Source: Thermoanaerobaculia bacterium
GTDB taxonomy: Bacteria > Acidobacteriota > Thermoanaerobaculia > Gp7-AA8
NCBI GenBank assembly: GCA_017883205.1
Contig: JADGNZ010000014.1
Location: forward strand, 1 to 64,000
Reading direction: 5' to 3'
DNA length: 64,000 nucleotides
This document shows, one piece after another, positions 50,712 through 60,788 of this stretch. A program made the translations under genes and the position numbers. Every line of letters starts with the position of its first letter. Within the stretch, counting starts at the first letter, position 1. The notes below the pieces were generated by a model. That model was not told the origin of the DNA and searched no databases. It saw only the letters and a list, made by a program, of their open reading frames with translations.

Positions 50712-50788
50712 GGCCCCGTAGCTCAGGTGGATAGAGCAGCGGTTTCCTAAACCGTTTGTCGGGCGTTCGAGTCGCCCCGGGGCCACCA
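50712..50788 (+). tRNA. tRNA-Arg (anticodon CCT)
   Basis: Cloverleaf: acceptor GGCCCCG pairs with CGGGGCC; D arm GCTC/GAGC; anticodon stem GCGGT/ACCGT with loop TTCCTAA, so the anticodon is CCT (50746-50748), reading AGG. The T arm is GGGCG-TTCGAGT-CGCCC and the 3' CCA is encoded (50786-50788). Confidence 0.96.
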
Positions 50789-50800
50789 GAATCCTTCTCG

Positions 50801-50879
50801 CCGGGGGTCGCGGGTCGGGTGTCGGGTGTCGTAGCAAGAGCGATCCTGCGATCTCCGACCCCCGACCCGCGACCCCCGC
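50801..50879. repeat. Hairpin family B (copy B5)
   Basis: CGGGGGTCGCGGGTCGGGTG words face CGACCCCCGACCCGCGACCC words with a short loop. It begins 12 bases after the tRNA and could end or process that transcript. Confidence 0.85.
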
Positions 50880-50910
50880 TTCTGGCGTCGATCTCGCACC
50901 GAGTTATTCG

Positions 50911-51576
50911 GTGCGACTGAATCCGTCAACGAAATTGCTCAGCCGGGGGCTCCTCGTGCTGAGTTTGATCCTCGGTGTTTCGCTCTCCGCGCAGACGAAT
51001 CCAACAGACCAGCCGAGGAAGTGTCACTGGTGGCAGTTTGGTCGTTGCGATGAAGTTGAGGGGATCGAAGGGCTGCCGCCCGTTGCTCCGCGAATTGGGA
51101 CGGTGATCACGGTAGACGTCTCGACCAACAGCCTCTATCTCTTCAAAGATGGCCAGCTCGTCGAGAAATCGCCCGCTGCAACGGGAACCGAGAAGCTCTT
51201 GAAGCACGGAGACCACGTGTGGCTTTTTCGCACGCCGGAGGGACACATGAAAGTGCTGCGCAAGATCGTCGATCCTGTCTGGAGGAAGCCGGATTGGGCC
51301 TTCATCGAAGCGGGAGAGCGGGTACCACCGCCCGATTCACCGCGGCGCAACGTCCGAGGCCACCTCGGCAAATACGCACTCGACCTCGGCGACGGCATCA
51401 TGATCCACGGTACCGACGAAGCCAGGTCCATCGGGCGAAGAGCGTCGCACGGTTGCATTCGCCTCCCCGACGACATGCTCAAGTTCCTGTACAAGAGCGT
51501 CCCGGTGGGAACCGACGTCTTCATCTTCGAGAGCCAGATGCGCCAGACGGTGGAACGGCATAGCGATTTGGATTGA
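50911..51576 (+). CDS. L,D-transpeptidase (YkuD family)
   Basis: This 221-residue exported enzyme forms 3-3 peptidoglycan cross-links or links proteins to the wall. The signal segment (about 8-27) ends LSLSAQ. The YkuD domain has [20 protein letters not shown] with the catalytic His and Cys, then [27 protein letters not shown] loop precedes it. GTG 50911 is the start. Two Cys flank a Trp pair (CHWWQFGRC), possibly a disulfide. Confidence 0.93.
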   Translation: MRLNPSTKLLSRGLLVLSLILGVSLSAQTNPTDQPRKCHWWQFGRCDEVEGIEGLPPVAPRIGTVITVDVSTNSLYLFKDGQLVEKSPAATGTEKLLKHGDHVWLFRTPEGHMKVLRKIVDPVWRKPDWAFIEAGERVPPPDSPRRNVRGHLGKYALDLGDGIMIHGTDEARSIGRRASHGCIRLPDDMLKFLYKSVPVGTDVFIFESQMRQTVERHSDLD

Positions 51577-52516
51577 GGGGGGTGGGGGGTGGGGAGTGGT
51601 AGCGCGGGAATGATGCTTTTGTCAGCGATTGAGAGTCGCCGCCGAGCCGGCGGCGGTCCAGCCAGCGGGCCGCTGGCGTTACGTTCTTCCGATGTGGACG
51701 TTCATCGATGAGAACCTCGGCGCGAAGGTAGAGCAGTAGCGCCGTAGGAGTAGCGCCGCAGGAGTAGCGCCGCCGGCTCGGCGGCTGTACCGCAGGCGGC
51801 TCGCCTGCGACTTTGGTGTTCTCTCCTGCAGTCGCGTTCACCCGGCGTGCAGTCGCGTTTGTCGGCCGAAAAACGCGTTTATCCGCCGAAAAACGCGTTC
51901 ATCCGGCGTGCTGTCGCGTCCACCCGCCGTGCCGTCGCGTTTTACGGGCGTGCTGTCGCGTTCATCTGCCGTGCTGTCGCGTTTTACGGGCAGGCTGTCG
52001 CGTCCACCCGCCGTGCCGTCGCGTTTTACGGGCATGCTGTCGCGTCCATCCGGCGTGCTGTCGCGTTTTACGGGCATGCTGTCGCGTCCACCCGCCGTGC
52101 CGTCGCGTTTTACGGGCGTGCTGTCGCGTTCATCTGCCCGTGCAGTCGCGTTTTACGGGCGTGCTGTCGCGTTCACCCGCCGTGCCGTCGCGTTTTACGG
52201 GCGTGCTGTCGCGTTCACCCGCCGTGCCGTCGCGTTTTACCGGCGTGGCTGTCGCGTTCACCCGCAGTGCCGTCGCGTTTTACCGGCGTGCTGTCGCGTT
52301 CACCCGCCGTGCCGTCGCGTTTATCGGTCGAAAATCGTGTTCATCGGGCGTGCTGTCGCGTTTTTTAGCCGAAAATCGCGTTCATACTCCGGATTGTCGC
52401 GATCATCCGTCCAGCTGCGCGGCAACACGGGCGACCAGCTCGTAATATTTGCCAGTCGCTCTGAGGGAGCATGCTTTCTCCCAGTCCACCCCCGACCCCC
52501 CCACACCCCACCCCCC
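51577..52516. repeat. Split family A hairpin enclosing minisatellite 2 (copy A6)
   Basis: A G-rich arm (51577-51599) follows the transpeptidase stop and a C-rich arm (52485-52516) ends just before the NtrC-like stop. Between them lie small GC palindromes (GCCGCCGAGCCGGCGGC near 51640, repeated GGAGTAGCGCCGCA units near 51740) and minisatellite 2. No gene is seen in these 940 bases. Confidence 0.7.
51829..52395. repeat. 21-bp minisatellite 2
   Basis: CGCGTTTTACGGGCGTGCTG and CGCGTTCACCCGCCGTGCCG units (21 bp each) alternate for over 20 copies. GTCGCG marks at 51913, 51934, 51955, 51976, 51997 and 52018 are exactly 21 apart; a few units are 20 or 22 bp, and the ends carry a CCGAAAAACGCG variant. 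Several frames stay open but none has a ribosome site. Confidence 0.95.
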
Positions 52517-52524
52517 AAAAAACC

Positions 52525-53877
<1,353 letters not shown>

Positions 53878-54023
53878 TGTCCGAAAATCATACAGCCGTA
53901 TCGTTCCCAAACAGCGACCAATCCATCCCGTTTAGCTAACTCTCTGATTTCAAAGCGATTTCAAAGCCGTGGCCCGATGGTATCGGCCTTGGAGTATGTC
54001 GCTGCCATGAAAGGAGAATTCAC

Positions 54024-54158
54024 ATGGCCCAAATCAAACACTTCGTCATCGAGACCACCTCGGACCTTCGCAGCGGACGTCACTCCTGGCGCGTGCTGAG
54101 CGCGCTCTGGTCCTTCGCACTCCTCATCTCGGTCACCGCCGCGATGTTTCATCATTGA
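54024..54158 (+). CDS. 44-residue single-pass membrane protein
   Basis: ATG 54024 follows aaggag by six bases. The product begins MAQIKHFVIETTSD and has one hydrophobic C-terminal segment (ALWSFALLISVTAAMF) ending in His-His. It lies divergent from the NtrC-like gene and 12 bases before the next gene. No family is recognised. The ribosome site and coupling suggest that it is real; the neighbouring Tol genes hint at an envelope role. Confidence 0.7.
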   Translation: MAQIKHFVIETTSDLRSGRHSWRVLSALWSFALLISVTAAMFHH

Positions 54159-54170
54159 AGGAGGTCCGCG

Positions 54171-54542
54171 ATGTTCAACGATCCCCGCCGCATCACTCTT
54201 CTCGCCCGCGCCGCCGCGTCGCCCACGCGGGCGTGGAACGTCTCGCGAAAGGCGCCGAACCGCGTGATTTTCGTCGACGCGGTTTCGATGCTCAACTTCG
54301 CCCTCGACCGGGCCAACCACGATGTCGACCGCGTGCTGATCGACGGCACGGCGACATCGACCGAGTATCTGGAACTGCTCTCCACACTGCCCCGCGATTT
54401 TGTGGGCGATGTGCTCTACATGCCCGCCGCCGGAAACTCGTTCCTCAGCACCGTCGGGCGCGGCGGCGGCCGGCTCCTCTACTCGCTGACTGCGAGTGAT
54501 GTCGAGTTCTATCTGCAAACCTTTCGTTTACTTGCCGCCTGA
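54171..54542 (+). CDS. Hypothetical protein, receiver-like fold
   Basis: The 123-residue product starts at ATG 54171 after ggaggt. Strands VIFVDAVS, RVLIDG, DVLYMPA and LLYSLTA with helices between them resemble a receiver domain, but the acidic phosphorylation triad is not clearly present. It could be a degenerate receiver or an unrelated alpha/beta protein. It overlaps no other gene and precedes tolQ by 51 bases. Confidence 0.6.
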   Translation: MFNDPRRITLLARAAASPTRAWNVSRKAPNRVIFVDAVSMLNFALDRANHDVDRVLIDGTATSTEYLELLSTLPRDFVGDVLYMPAAGNSFLSTVGRGGGRLLYSLTASDVEFYLQTFRLLAA

Positions 54543-54593
54543 GTCCGCAACGGAAGGGGCGCACGGCCACAGCGTCGTGCTACCTTTATCGGA

Positions 54594-55247
54594 GTGCAAC
54601 TCTGGACGTCGTTTCTGCATACAGGTTGGGTGGGGAAGGCTGTCCTCGGTGTACTGCTTCTCTTTTCCGTCGGGTCGTGGTCGGTGATCTTCGTGATCGC
54701 CCTTCGGTTTCGGAGATCCGCTGCCGCATCGCGCCGTTTCATGTTCGCGTTTCGCCGCGCCAAGAAGCTTGCCGACGTGCAGGCGGTGACCGCGCAGGAG
54801 ACGCACTCGTCGCTGGTCGGTCTGTTCAAAGCGGGCTACGCGGAGATCGAAGCGCAGATTGCGCACGCGAACGGCGCCACCATCCGCTCGCTCGATAGCG
54901 TGGAGCGGTCGCTGCTGCGCGCATCGCGCATCGAAGCAGCGCGCATCTCGCGATACCTCCCGTTCCTTGCCACCACCGCCGCGGCCTCTCCGTTCATCGG
55001 ACTCTTCGGCACGGTGTGGGGAATCATGGATGCCTTCGCCACGATCGGATCGATGCAGACCTCGTCGATCACCGCAGTCGCTCCCGGCATCAGCGAGGCG
55101 CTCATCAACACCGCCGCGGGACTTTTCGCCGCAATCCCGGCCCTGCTCGCGTACAACCACTTCGTTCAACGCATGCGCAATGCGCGCGGCGAGATGGAGG
55201 ACTTTACGTTGGAGTTTTTGAATCTTACGGAGAGAAACTTTATGTAG
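54594..55247 (+). CDS. tolQ: TolQ/ExbB-type proton-channel protein
   Basis: This 217-residue protein has three membrane helices (about 18-38, 125-145, 160-182) and the conserved stretch [15 protein letters not shown]; the late helix has [18 protein letters not shown]. It forms the pentameric proton channel with TolR. The start is GTG 54594. It heads the complete tol-pal set. Confidence 0.93.
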   Translation: MQLWTSFLHTGWVGKAVLGVLLLFSVGSWSVIFVIALRFRRSAAASRRFMFAFRRAKKLADVQAVTAQETHSSLVGLFKAGYAEIEAQIAHANGATIRSLDSVERSLLRASRIEAARISRYLPFLATTAAASPFIGLFGTVWGIMDAFATIGSMQTSSITAVAPGISEALINTAAGLFAAIPALLAYNHFVQRMRNARGEMEDFTLEFLNLTERNFM

Positions 55248-55264
55248 GGGCAACGTAGGTCGGA

Positions 55265-55330
55265 CAACGTAGGTCGGACTCTCTAGTCCGACATCGGAAG
55301 CAGTCGGACTAGAGAGTCCGACCTACGTTG
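55265..55330. repeat. Perfect 28-bp hairpin (family E) between tolQ and tolR
   Basis: The arms 55265-55292 and 55303-55330 are exact reverse complements (28 bp; GTAGGTCGGACTCTCTAGTC words) around a 10-base loop. A partial direct copy of the arm lies just before it (55251-55264). Confidence 0.92.
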
Positions 55331-55373
55331 CGGTTACCTAACTTTCGACACGGACGTCTAACAACCACACACA

Positions 55374-55806
<433 letters not shown>

Positions 55807-55826
<20 letters not shown>

Positions 55827-56544
55827 ACTGCTCGCCGAGCGTGCCCGCCTTGGCGGCGGCGCTGGTGGCGGAATCGCGCTCTCGATCCTCCTTCACGGAT
55901 CGATCGCCGCAGCCATCGTCTACGCCGCGATGCATGCAACGGCGCCGCAGGAGGTCTCGACGCTGAGCATCCGATTCGCGCCCGCTCCGGCAATCCAACA
56001 GCCGGCGACGCCAGCTCCCACCCCCCACGCTCCACTCCCCACCCCCCCCAAGCTCAAGATCCCCGAACCGGTAGCCGAGGCTCCGAAAACCGTCGCGAAA
56101 CCGATTCCGAAGAGCGTCCCGTTTTCCCCGTTCGGCCAATCGACGAAGAAAGGCTCCGACAAACCGCCCGCTCCCGTTTCAACTCCCACCCCCCACACCC
56201 AACCCCCCACTCCCTCCGTAGCAGGCAACATGGACATCCCGCTCGGCGCCACCGGCGTGACCGGACTCGACGCCGATTTTCCCTACACCATCTACATCGA
56301 GCGGATGAAATCCCTCATCGGCCAGCGCTGGCTGCGGCCGCAAGTCGGCAACGGAACCGTGGTCACCATCTCCTTCACGATCGACCGCGACGGGGCGATC
56401 CGCGACGCGAAAAACGAAATCTCCAGCGGCAACGGCACGTTCGACCGCGCAGCCCTCCGTGCAGTTCTCGAAGCTTCTCCGCTTCCGCCCCTTCCCTTCG
56501 GCTACAACGGCACGTTCCTTGGAGTGCATCTGACCTTCCGATGA
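55807..56544 (+). CDS. tolA: TolA/TonB-like energy-transducing protein
   Basis: This 245-residue protein has one N-terminal helix (about 22-40, [18 protein letters not shown]), a Pro-rich periplasmic linker (about 60-140) and a C-terminal TonB/TolA domain with [18 protein letters not shown] and a [14 protein letters not shown] strand. Two stretches of the linker ([26 protein letters not shown]) are written in the C-rich words of hairpin family A. It passes motor force to TolB/Pal. Confidence 0.88.
56011..56217. repeat. Family A C-rich words inside tolA
   Basis: CTCCCACCCCCCACGCTCCA at about 56011-56050 and CTCCCACCCCCCACACCCAA at about 56184-56215 match the C-rich arm of hairpin family A and are read in frame as the Pro/Thr/His linker. 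Confidence 0.75.
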
Positions 56545-57887
56545 AACCGACAACTTTTCTGCTCTCGCTGACCCTTCTGCTCGCGGCGCTTCCGCTGGCG
56601 GCCCAGACGCAAATCCATCCGGAGCTGAACCAGAATCAGGCCCTCACGATCGCGCGCATTGCTGTTCCGCGTCCGGAAACGACGCTGCCTCTGGAGACGA
56701 TCAACACGCCCTTCTTCGCGCCGCTGACGCGCGATCTCGCCTATTCCGGCGTTTTCGCGATCGCGCCGATTCCGCCGGGGATACTCTCCGGCGTCGAGCT
56801 CATCAAAGCTGCGGGCGCGCAGTTCCTCCTCGCGCTCAAGATCGACCAGCAGGGCGAGGAGTACATCGTCGATGCACGGCTTATCGACTCGACCGGCGCG
56901 CTGCAGTCGGGACGCCGTTATCGCGGCGGCGCCGGCGCGCTTCCGCGCATCGCGCACACGCTGGCGAACGATCTCGTCAAGGTCGTCAACGGCAAGCCCG
57001 GCATCTTCATGTCGATGATCGGCTTCGCATCGAACCGCTCCGGCAACTTCGAGATCTGGCTGATGGATTGGGACGGCGCGAATCAGCGCCAGATCACGCA
57101 CCACAACGCGCTCTCGATTCTTCCGAGCTGGTCCGCCGACAGTCAGCGGATGGTCTATACCTCGTTCTTCCGCGGCACCAGCGACATGTACATCATCAGC
57201 CGCCGCGGCGGCGCGCGCGTCCACGTGCCCACCGGGCTCAATCTCAACACCTCGGCCACCTTCTCGCCGATCAGCAACGACATCGCCTTCGTCGGCTCCG
57301 TCGCCGGCAATCCCGACATCTACGTCGTGAAGGATGACGGCACCAACCTGCGCCGGCTGACGCATGACTCCTCGATCGAATCGACGCCGGAGTGGAGTCC
57401 GAACGGAACACAGATCTCCTTCACCTCGGGACGCAGCGGTTCACCGCAGATCTATACGATGGACGCCGACGGGTCGAACGTGCAGCGGATATCGTTCGAG
57501 GGCGAGTGGAATGATGACGCCACCTGGTCGCCGGACGGATCGCAGCTTGCCTACACATCGCGCGTCAACGGACGCTTCCAGATCCGCATCGCCGACCTGG
57601 CAACGCACCAGAGCCGCATCCTGGCCGGCGAAGGCTCGAACGAACAACCAACCTGGTCGCCGGACGGCAAGTGGATTGCTTTCCAATCGAACCGCAGTGG
57701 CAGATGGCAGATCTACCGGATGCGTGTCGACGGCAATGACTTGCTGCAACTGACATTCGATGGAGAGAACAAAGATCCTGATTGGTCGAAGAAAGAAGCG
57801 GCCAGCGGCCAGCAGTCAGAACTGATCCGACAACCGACAACCGACAACCGACAACTGACAACCGACAACCAACGCACGGACCACTAA
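56541..57887 (+). CDS. tolB: TolB beta-propeller protein
   Basis: This 448-residue periplasmic protein has a signal peptide (about 1-21), an N-terminal TolB domain (about 25-150) and six PD40-type blades with repeated WSPDG motifs (SASFSPISNDIAF; PEWSPNGTQISF; TWSPDGSQLAY; TWSPDGKWIAFQSNRSG). It docks TolA with Pal. The start overlaps tolA (ATGA). The last ~17 residues (PTTDNRQLTTDNQRTDH) are encoded by family F repeat words. Confidence 0.94.
   Translation: MKPTTFLLSLTLLLAALPLAAQTQIHPELNQNQALTIARIAVPRPETTLPLETINTPFFAPLTRDLAYSGVFAIAPIPPGILSGVELIKAAGAQFLLALKIDQQGEEYIVDARLIDSTGALQSGRRYRGGAGALPRIAHTLANDLVKVVNGKPGIFMSMIGFASNRSGNFEIWLMDWDGANQRQITHHNALSILPSWSADSQRMVYTSFFRGTSDMYIISRRGGARVHVPTGLNLNTSATFSPISNDIAFVGSVAGNPDIYVVKDDGTNLRRLTHDSSIESTPEWSPNGTQISFTSGRSGSPQIYTMDADGSNVQRISFEGEWNDDATWSPDGSQLAYTSRVNGRFQIRIADLATHQSRILAGEGSNEQPTWSPDGKWIAFQSNRSGRWQIYRMRVDGNDLLQLTFDGENKDPDWSKKEAASGQQSELIRQPTTDNRQLTTDNQRTDH
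57828..57870. repeat. Family F words at the 3' end of tolB
   Basis: CCGACAACCGACAACCGACA is repeated with small changes; only this arm is present and no complementary arm follows. It matches the 3' arm of F1 near 41319. Confidence 0.75.
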
Positions 57888-57925
57888 CCACTCCGCTGAT
57901 AGAATCCGCAAAGAGGTAACTAACA

Positions 57926-58528
57926 ATGAATAAAACATTCAAAGCCTTCGCCGTGACCATCGCCCTTCTCGCGCTCATCGTCGCGCCGGCCTGCCACAAG
58001 AAAGTGGCGCCGGTCGTGACTCCCACAGTCGATACATCGATGACGGTTCCGCCCGTCCCGCTGACGGTGACGACCGCGACCGCGCAGCCGGTCACCGACA
58101 CCGCCGACTTCGTCAGCCCGAAGACCGACACGGTCGCGGTCGATACGCTTCCTGGCGACATCGAGGAGTTGAACCGCGTCGCCCAGTCGCGCGGCTATGT
58201 GCAGGACGCGTTCTTCGAGTTCAACGACTCCACGCTCTCAGCCGCCGCGCAGACCGCGCTGACCTCGTCGGCGACCTGGCTCAAGAAGAACGGGCAGTAC
58301 AACCTGCTCATCGAAGGTCACTGCGACGAGCGTGGCACCGAGCAGTACAACCTCGCCCTCGGCGACCGCCGCGCGAACCAGGCCAAAGAGTATCTCGTCA
58401 CGCTCGGCGTCGATGCAGGCCGCATCCGCACCGTGAGCTACGGCGAAGAGCGTCCGTTCGATCCAGGTCACGACGAATCCGCGTGGGCGAAGAACCGCCG
58501 CGACCATCTCGTCCTTGTAGGGAAATAG
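57926..58528 (+). CDS. pal: Peptidoglycan-associated lipoprotein Pal
   Basis: This 200-residue lipoprotein has a signal ending IVAPAC (lipidated Cys about 23). A Thr/Val-rich linker and an OmpA-type domain follow with [26 protein letters not shown] and [13 protein letters not shown], the peptidoglycan-binding loop. It anchors the outer membrane to the wall and completes the Tol-Pal bridge. Confidence 0.96.
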   Translation: MNKTFKAFAVTIALLALIVAPACHKKVAPVVTPTVDTSMTVPPVPLTVTTATAQPVTDTADFVSPKTDTVAVDTLPGDIEELNRVAQSRGYVQDAFFEFNDSTLSAAAQTALTSSATWLKKNGQYNLLIEGHCDERGTEQYNLALGDRRANQAKEYLVTLGVDAGRIRTVSYGEERPFDPGHDESAWAKNRRDHLVLVGK

Positions 58529-58542
58529 CGGGGAAATAGCGA

Positions 58543-59391
58543 ATGCGATCTCTCATCCGAATCGCGCTGAGCATCACTCTGCTCGGGGCCGCCACGCTGT
58601 CGTCGGTCGCGTGCGTGACCAGCTCCGACGTCGAGAAACTGCAGAGCCAGATCTCCGATCTTCAGGAGCAGCTCGTTCAGGTCAAGCGCACATCGTCGAG
58701 CAAGGAAGAAGTGCAGAACGTCAACAAGACGATCGCCGACCAGACGCAGATGCTGTTGAAGTCGAATGCCACGCTGGTGGCGAAAGTCGGTCAGATCGAA
58801 GACAAGATGCAGAGCGGGCAGGGAGCGATCGAGCAGGTCAATAACCGTCTCGACCGCATGGCGCAGCAGCTCACGCAGACGCAGCACGACATCGACGCGT
58901 TGAAAGCGGCCATTGCCCAGGCCTCGGCTGCCGCGACGGCGAACGTAACGCTGCCGGCCACGTCCGGCAGTGAGCTCACCGTGCAGCCTCCCGCGGTGCC
59001 GGCCGAAGACCCGATGCAGGTCTATCAATCGGCGTATCGCGACTACCAGCGAGGCAACTACGATCTGGCCATTGCCGGCTTCCGCGACTTCGTTTCGAGG
59101 AACCCGAATTCGGAGCTTTCCGGCAACGCCGCCTACTGGATCGGCGAGAGCCTTTACTCGCAGAAGAAATATCGAGAGGCGATCCAGCAGTTTGACAGCG
59201 TCGTCACGAGATACCCGAAGTCCGACAAGGTGGCCGGAGCGCTGCTGAAGAAAGGTTACGGATACATCGCGCTCGGCGAGAAATCGCAGGGCATCGTGCA
59301 GCTTCAGTACGTCGTACACGAGCACCCCACCTCAGCCGAGGCGGCGCTGGCACGGCAGAAACTGAAGTCGTTGGGCGTCGATTCGAAGTAG
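58543..59391 (+). CDS. cpoB: CpoB/YbgF-type TPR protein of the Tol-Pal cluster
   Basis: This 282-residue protein has a lipoprotein-like signal ending SSVAC, a coiled-coil trimerisation part (about 30-115, EKLQSQISDLQEQLVQV) and C-terminal TPRs (YQSAYRDYQRGNYDLAIAGF; SLYSQKKYREAIQQFD). YbgF/CpoB ties outer-membrane constriction to wall synthesis during division. It starts 14 bases after pal. Confidence 0.93.
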   Translation: MRSLIRIALSITLLGAATLSSVACVTSSDVEKLQSQISDLQEQLVQVKRTSSSKEEVQNVNKTIADQTQMLLKSNATLVAKVGQIEDKMQSGQGAIEQVNNRLDRMAQQLTQTQHDIDALKAAIAQASAAATANVTLPATSGSELTVQPPAVPAEDPMQVYQSAYRDYQRGNYDLAIAGFRDFVSRNPNSELSGNAAYWIGESLYSQKKYREAIQQFDSVVTRYPKSDKVAGALLKKGYGYIALGEKSQGIVQLQYVVHEHPTSAEAALARQKLKSLGVDSK

Positions 59392-59436
59392 AATACGCGG
59401 CTCGAAACCGCACAAACTTACGTAGGAGCAACATTC

Positions 59437-59697
59437 ATGGCGAACACCCGATCGGCCGAAAAACAGCAGCGACAGGCCGAAAAAGCAAATACCCGCAACC
59501 GCGCCGGCAAATCGCGGCTGCGCTCGGCGCTCAAAAAGACCCGCGCGGCAGTCGATGCCGGCGGCGCCGACGCGAGCGTCCTCTCCACCGGCTTCTCCGA
59601 GATCGACAAAGCCGCCCGCCGCGGCGTGATCAAGGGCAACACCGCCGACCGCTATAAATCGCGGCTGGCCAAAGCCTCCAAACGCGCCGCGAAGTAA
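59437..59697 (+). CDS. rpsT: 30S ribosomal protein S20
   Basis: This 86-residue basic protein has the S20 opening ANTRSAEKQQRQAEKANTRN and the late GVIKGNTADRYKSRLAKA. It binds 16S rRNA early in assembly. The ribosome site aggagc precedes ATG 59437. A clear terminator follows. Confidence 0.96.
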   Translation: MANTRSAEKQQRQAEKANTRNRAGKSRLRSALKKTRAAVDAGGADASVLSTGFSEIDKAARRGVIKGNTADRYKSRLAKASKRAAK

Positions 59698-59719
59698 CGC
59701 GCGTCCCGATCCGGTCTCC

Positions 59720-59750
59720 AAACGGCGCACCTCGGTGCGCCGTTTTCTTT
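59720..59750 (+). terminator. Intrinsic terminator after rpsT
   Basis: An 11-bp stem (AAACGGCGCAC / GTGCGCCGTTT) with a 4-base loop is followed by TCTTTT. This is the clearest rho-independent terminator in the window. Confidence 0.92.
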
Positions 59751-59754
59751 TGTA

Positions 59755-59908
59755 GGGGAGCGGGGTGTGGGGGGTGGGGGGTGGGAGTTCACGACTTGCG
59801 CCCTTACTCCCTGGACTCTGAGTGCCGATGTCCGCGTGAGCTCCAATACTCGACACATCCATCTCCACTCTCCACTCTCCACTCTCCACACCCCACCCCC
59901 CACACCCC
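59755..59908. repeat. Hairpin family A, long-loop type (copy A5)
   Basis: The G-rich arm (59755-59787) and C-rich arm (59862-59908, with CTCCACTCTCCACTCTCCAC) flank a loop sharing GAGTGCCGATGTCCGC and CGACACATCCATCTCC with copy A4. Confidence 0.85.
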
Positions 59909-59954
59909 TGCATCCCTTCAGCAATTCTGGCATTATGATGGTGGGACTCCGCCC

Positions 59955-60788
59955 ATGCAGCCCACGCAGTTATTCGAGGCGAACCTCGATGTGATCGAGC
60001 GTGCGATCGCGCAGGTTGCGCGTCAGGTCCGCCTGCGCGGCGCCGACGCGGAGGACTTCGCCTCGTCTGCGCGGATCGCACTGCTCGCCGGCGACTGCGC
60101 AATCCTTCGCAAGTTCGAAGGACGCTCATCCTTCGCCAGCTACGTGGCCATCGTCGTCCGCCGGCTCTTCCTCGATCAGAAGCGCTCCGAAGGTCGCTGG
60201 TATCCCTCGGCGGAAGCGACGCGGCAGGGAGACGCCGCAATCACGCTCGAGCGCCTGCTTCATCACGACCGGCGGCCGCTCAGCGAAGCGCTGAGCATCA
60301 CGAAGGAACAACATCCCGAGGCTGATATCAGGCAGCTCGAAGCCACCGCGGCGTCGCTCCCCGAACGCGCTCCTCGTCCCCGGCTGGTGCCCGTCATCGA
60401 TGGCGACGAGGATCGGTTTGCCAGTGCCTCGTCCGCCGATGACCGCGTCCTGGACGCCGACCTCAACCGCGCCTCGGACCGGACTTCCTGCGCCGTCCAG
60501 GAAGCGCTCGCCGCGATGACGGCGCAGGACCGCGTCACGCTTCGTCTGCGCTTCTCCAAGGGCATGGCCATCTCCGATATCGCGCGCGCCCTCGACGTGG
60601 CGCAACGTCCGCTCTATCGCCGCATCGAGTCGATGCTGAAGGATCTCCGCGCATCGCTCGAGCGCGCCGGAATCGACGCCGAAGAAGCGGCCAATCTCGT
60701 CGCCTCCGCCGGCGACCGGCTCGATTTCGGCCTGCAATCAGGGAAAACGGACCCGGATCAGCCGTCCGAACAAGCGGAGAAGCAATGA
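59955..60788 (+). CDS. RNA polymerase sigma-70 family factor (ECF-like)
   Basis: About 277 residues from ATG 59955 (homology starts here; upstream is hairpin sequence). Region 2 is VIERAIAQVARQVRLRGADAEDFASS with YVAIVVRRLFLDQKRSEG. Region 4 is MTAQDRVTLRLRFSKGMAISDIARALDVAQRPLYRRIESML. It lacks regions 1.1 and 3, as in ECF factors. It overlaps by four bases (ATGA) with the anti-sigma/CHAT gene, so the two are a regulatory pair. Confidence 0.88.
   Translation: MQPTQLFEANLDVIERAIAQVARQVRLRGADAEDFASSARIALLAGDCAILRKFEGRSSFASYVAIVVRRLFLDQKRSEGRWYPSAEATRQGDAAITLERLLHHDRRPLSEALSITKEQHPEADIRQLEATAASLPERAPRPRLVPVIDGDEDRFASASSADDRVLDADLNRASDRTSCAVQEALAAMTAQDRVTLRLRFSKGMAISDIARALDVAQRPLYRRIESMLKDLRASLERAGIDAEEAANLVASAGDRLDFGLQSGKTDPDQPSEQAEKQ

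Noticed and set aside
1-52395. CRISPR array reading of the tandem repeats
   Set aside because: Units are contiguous with no unique spacers, and no cas gene is present.
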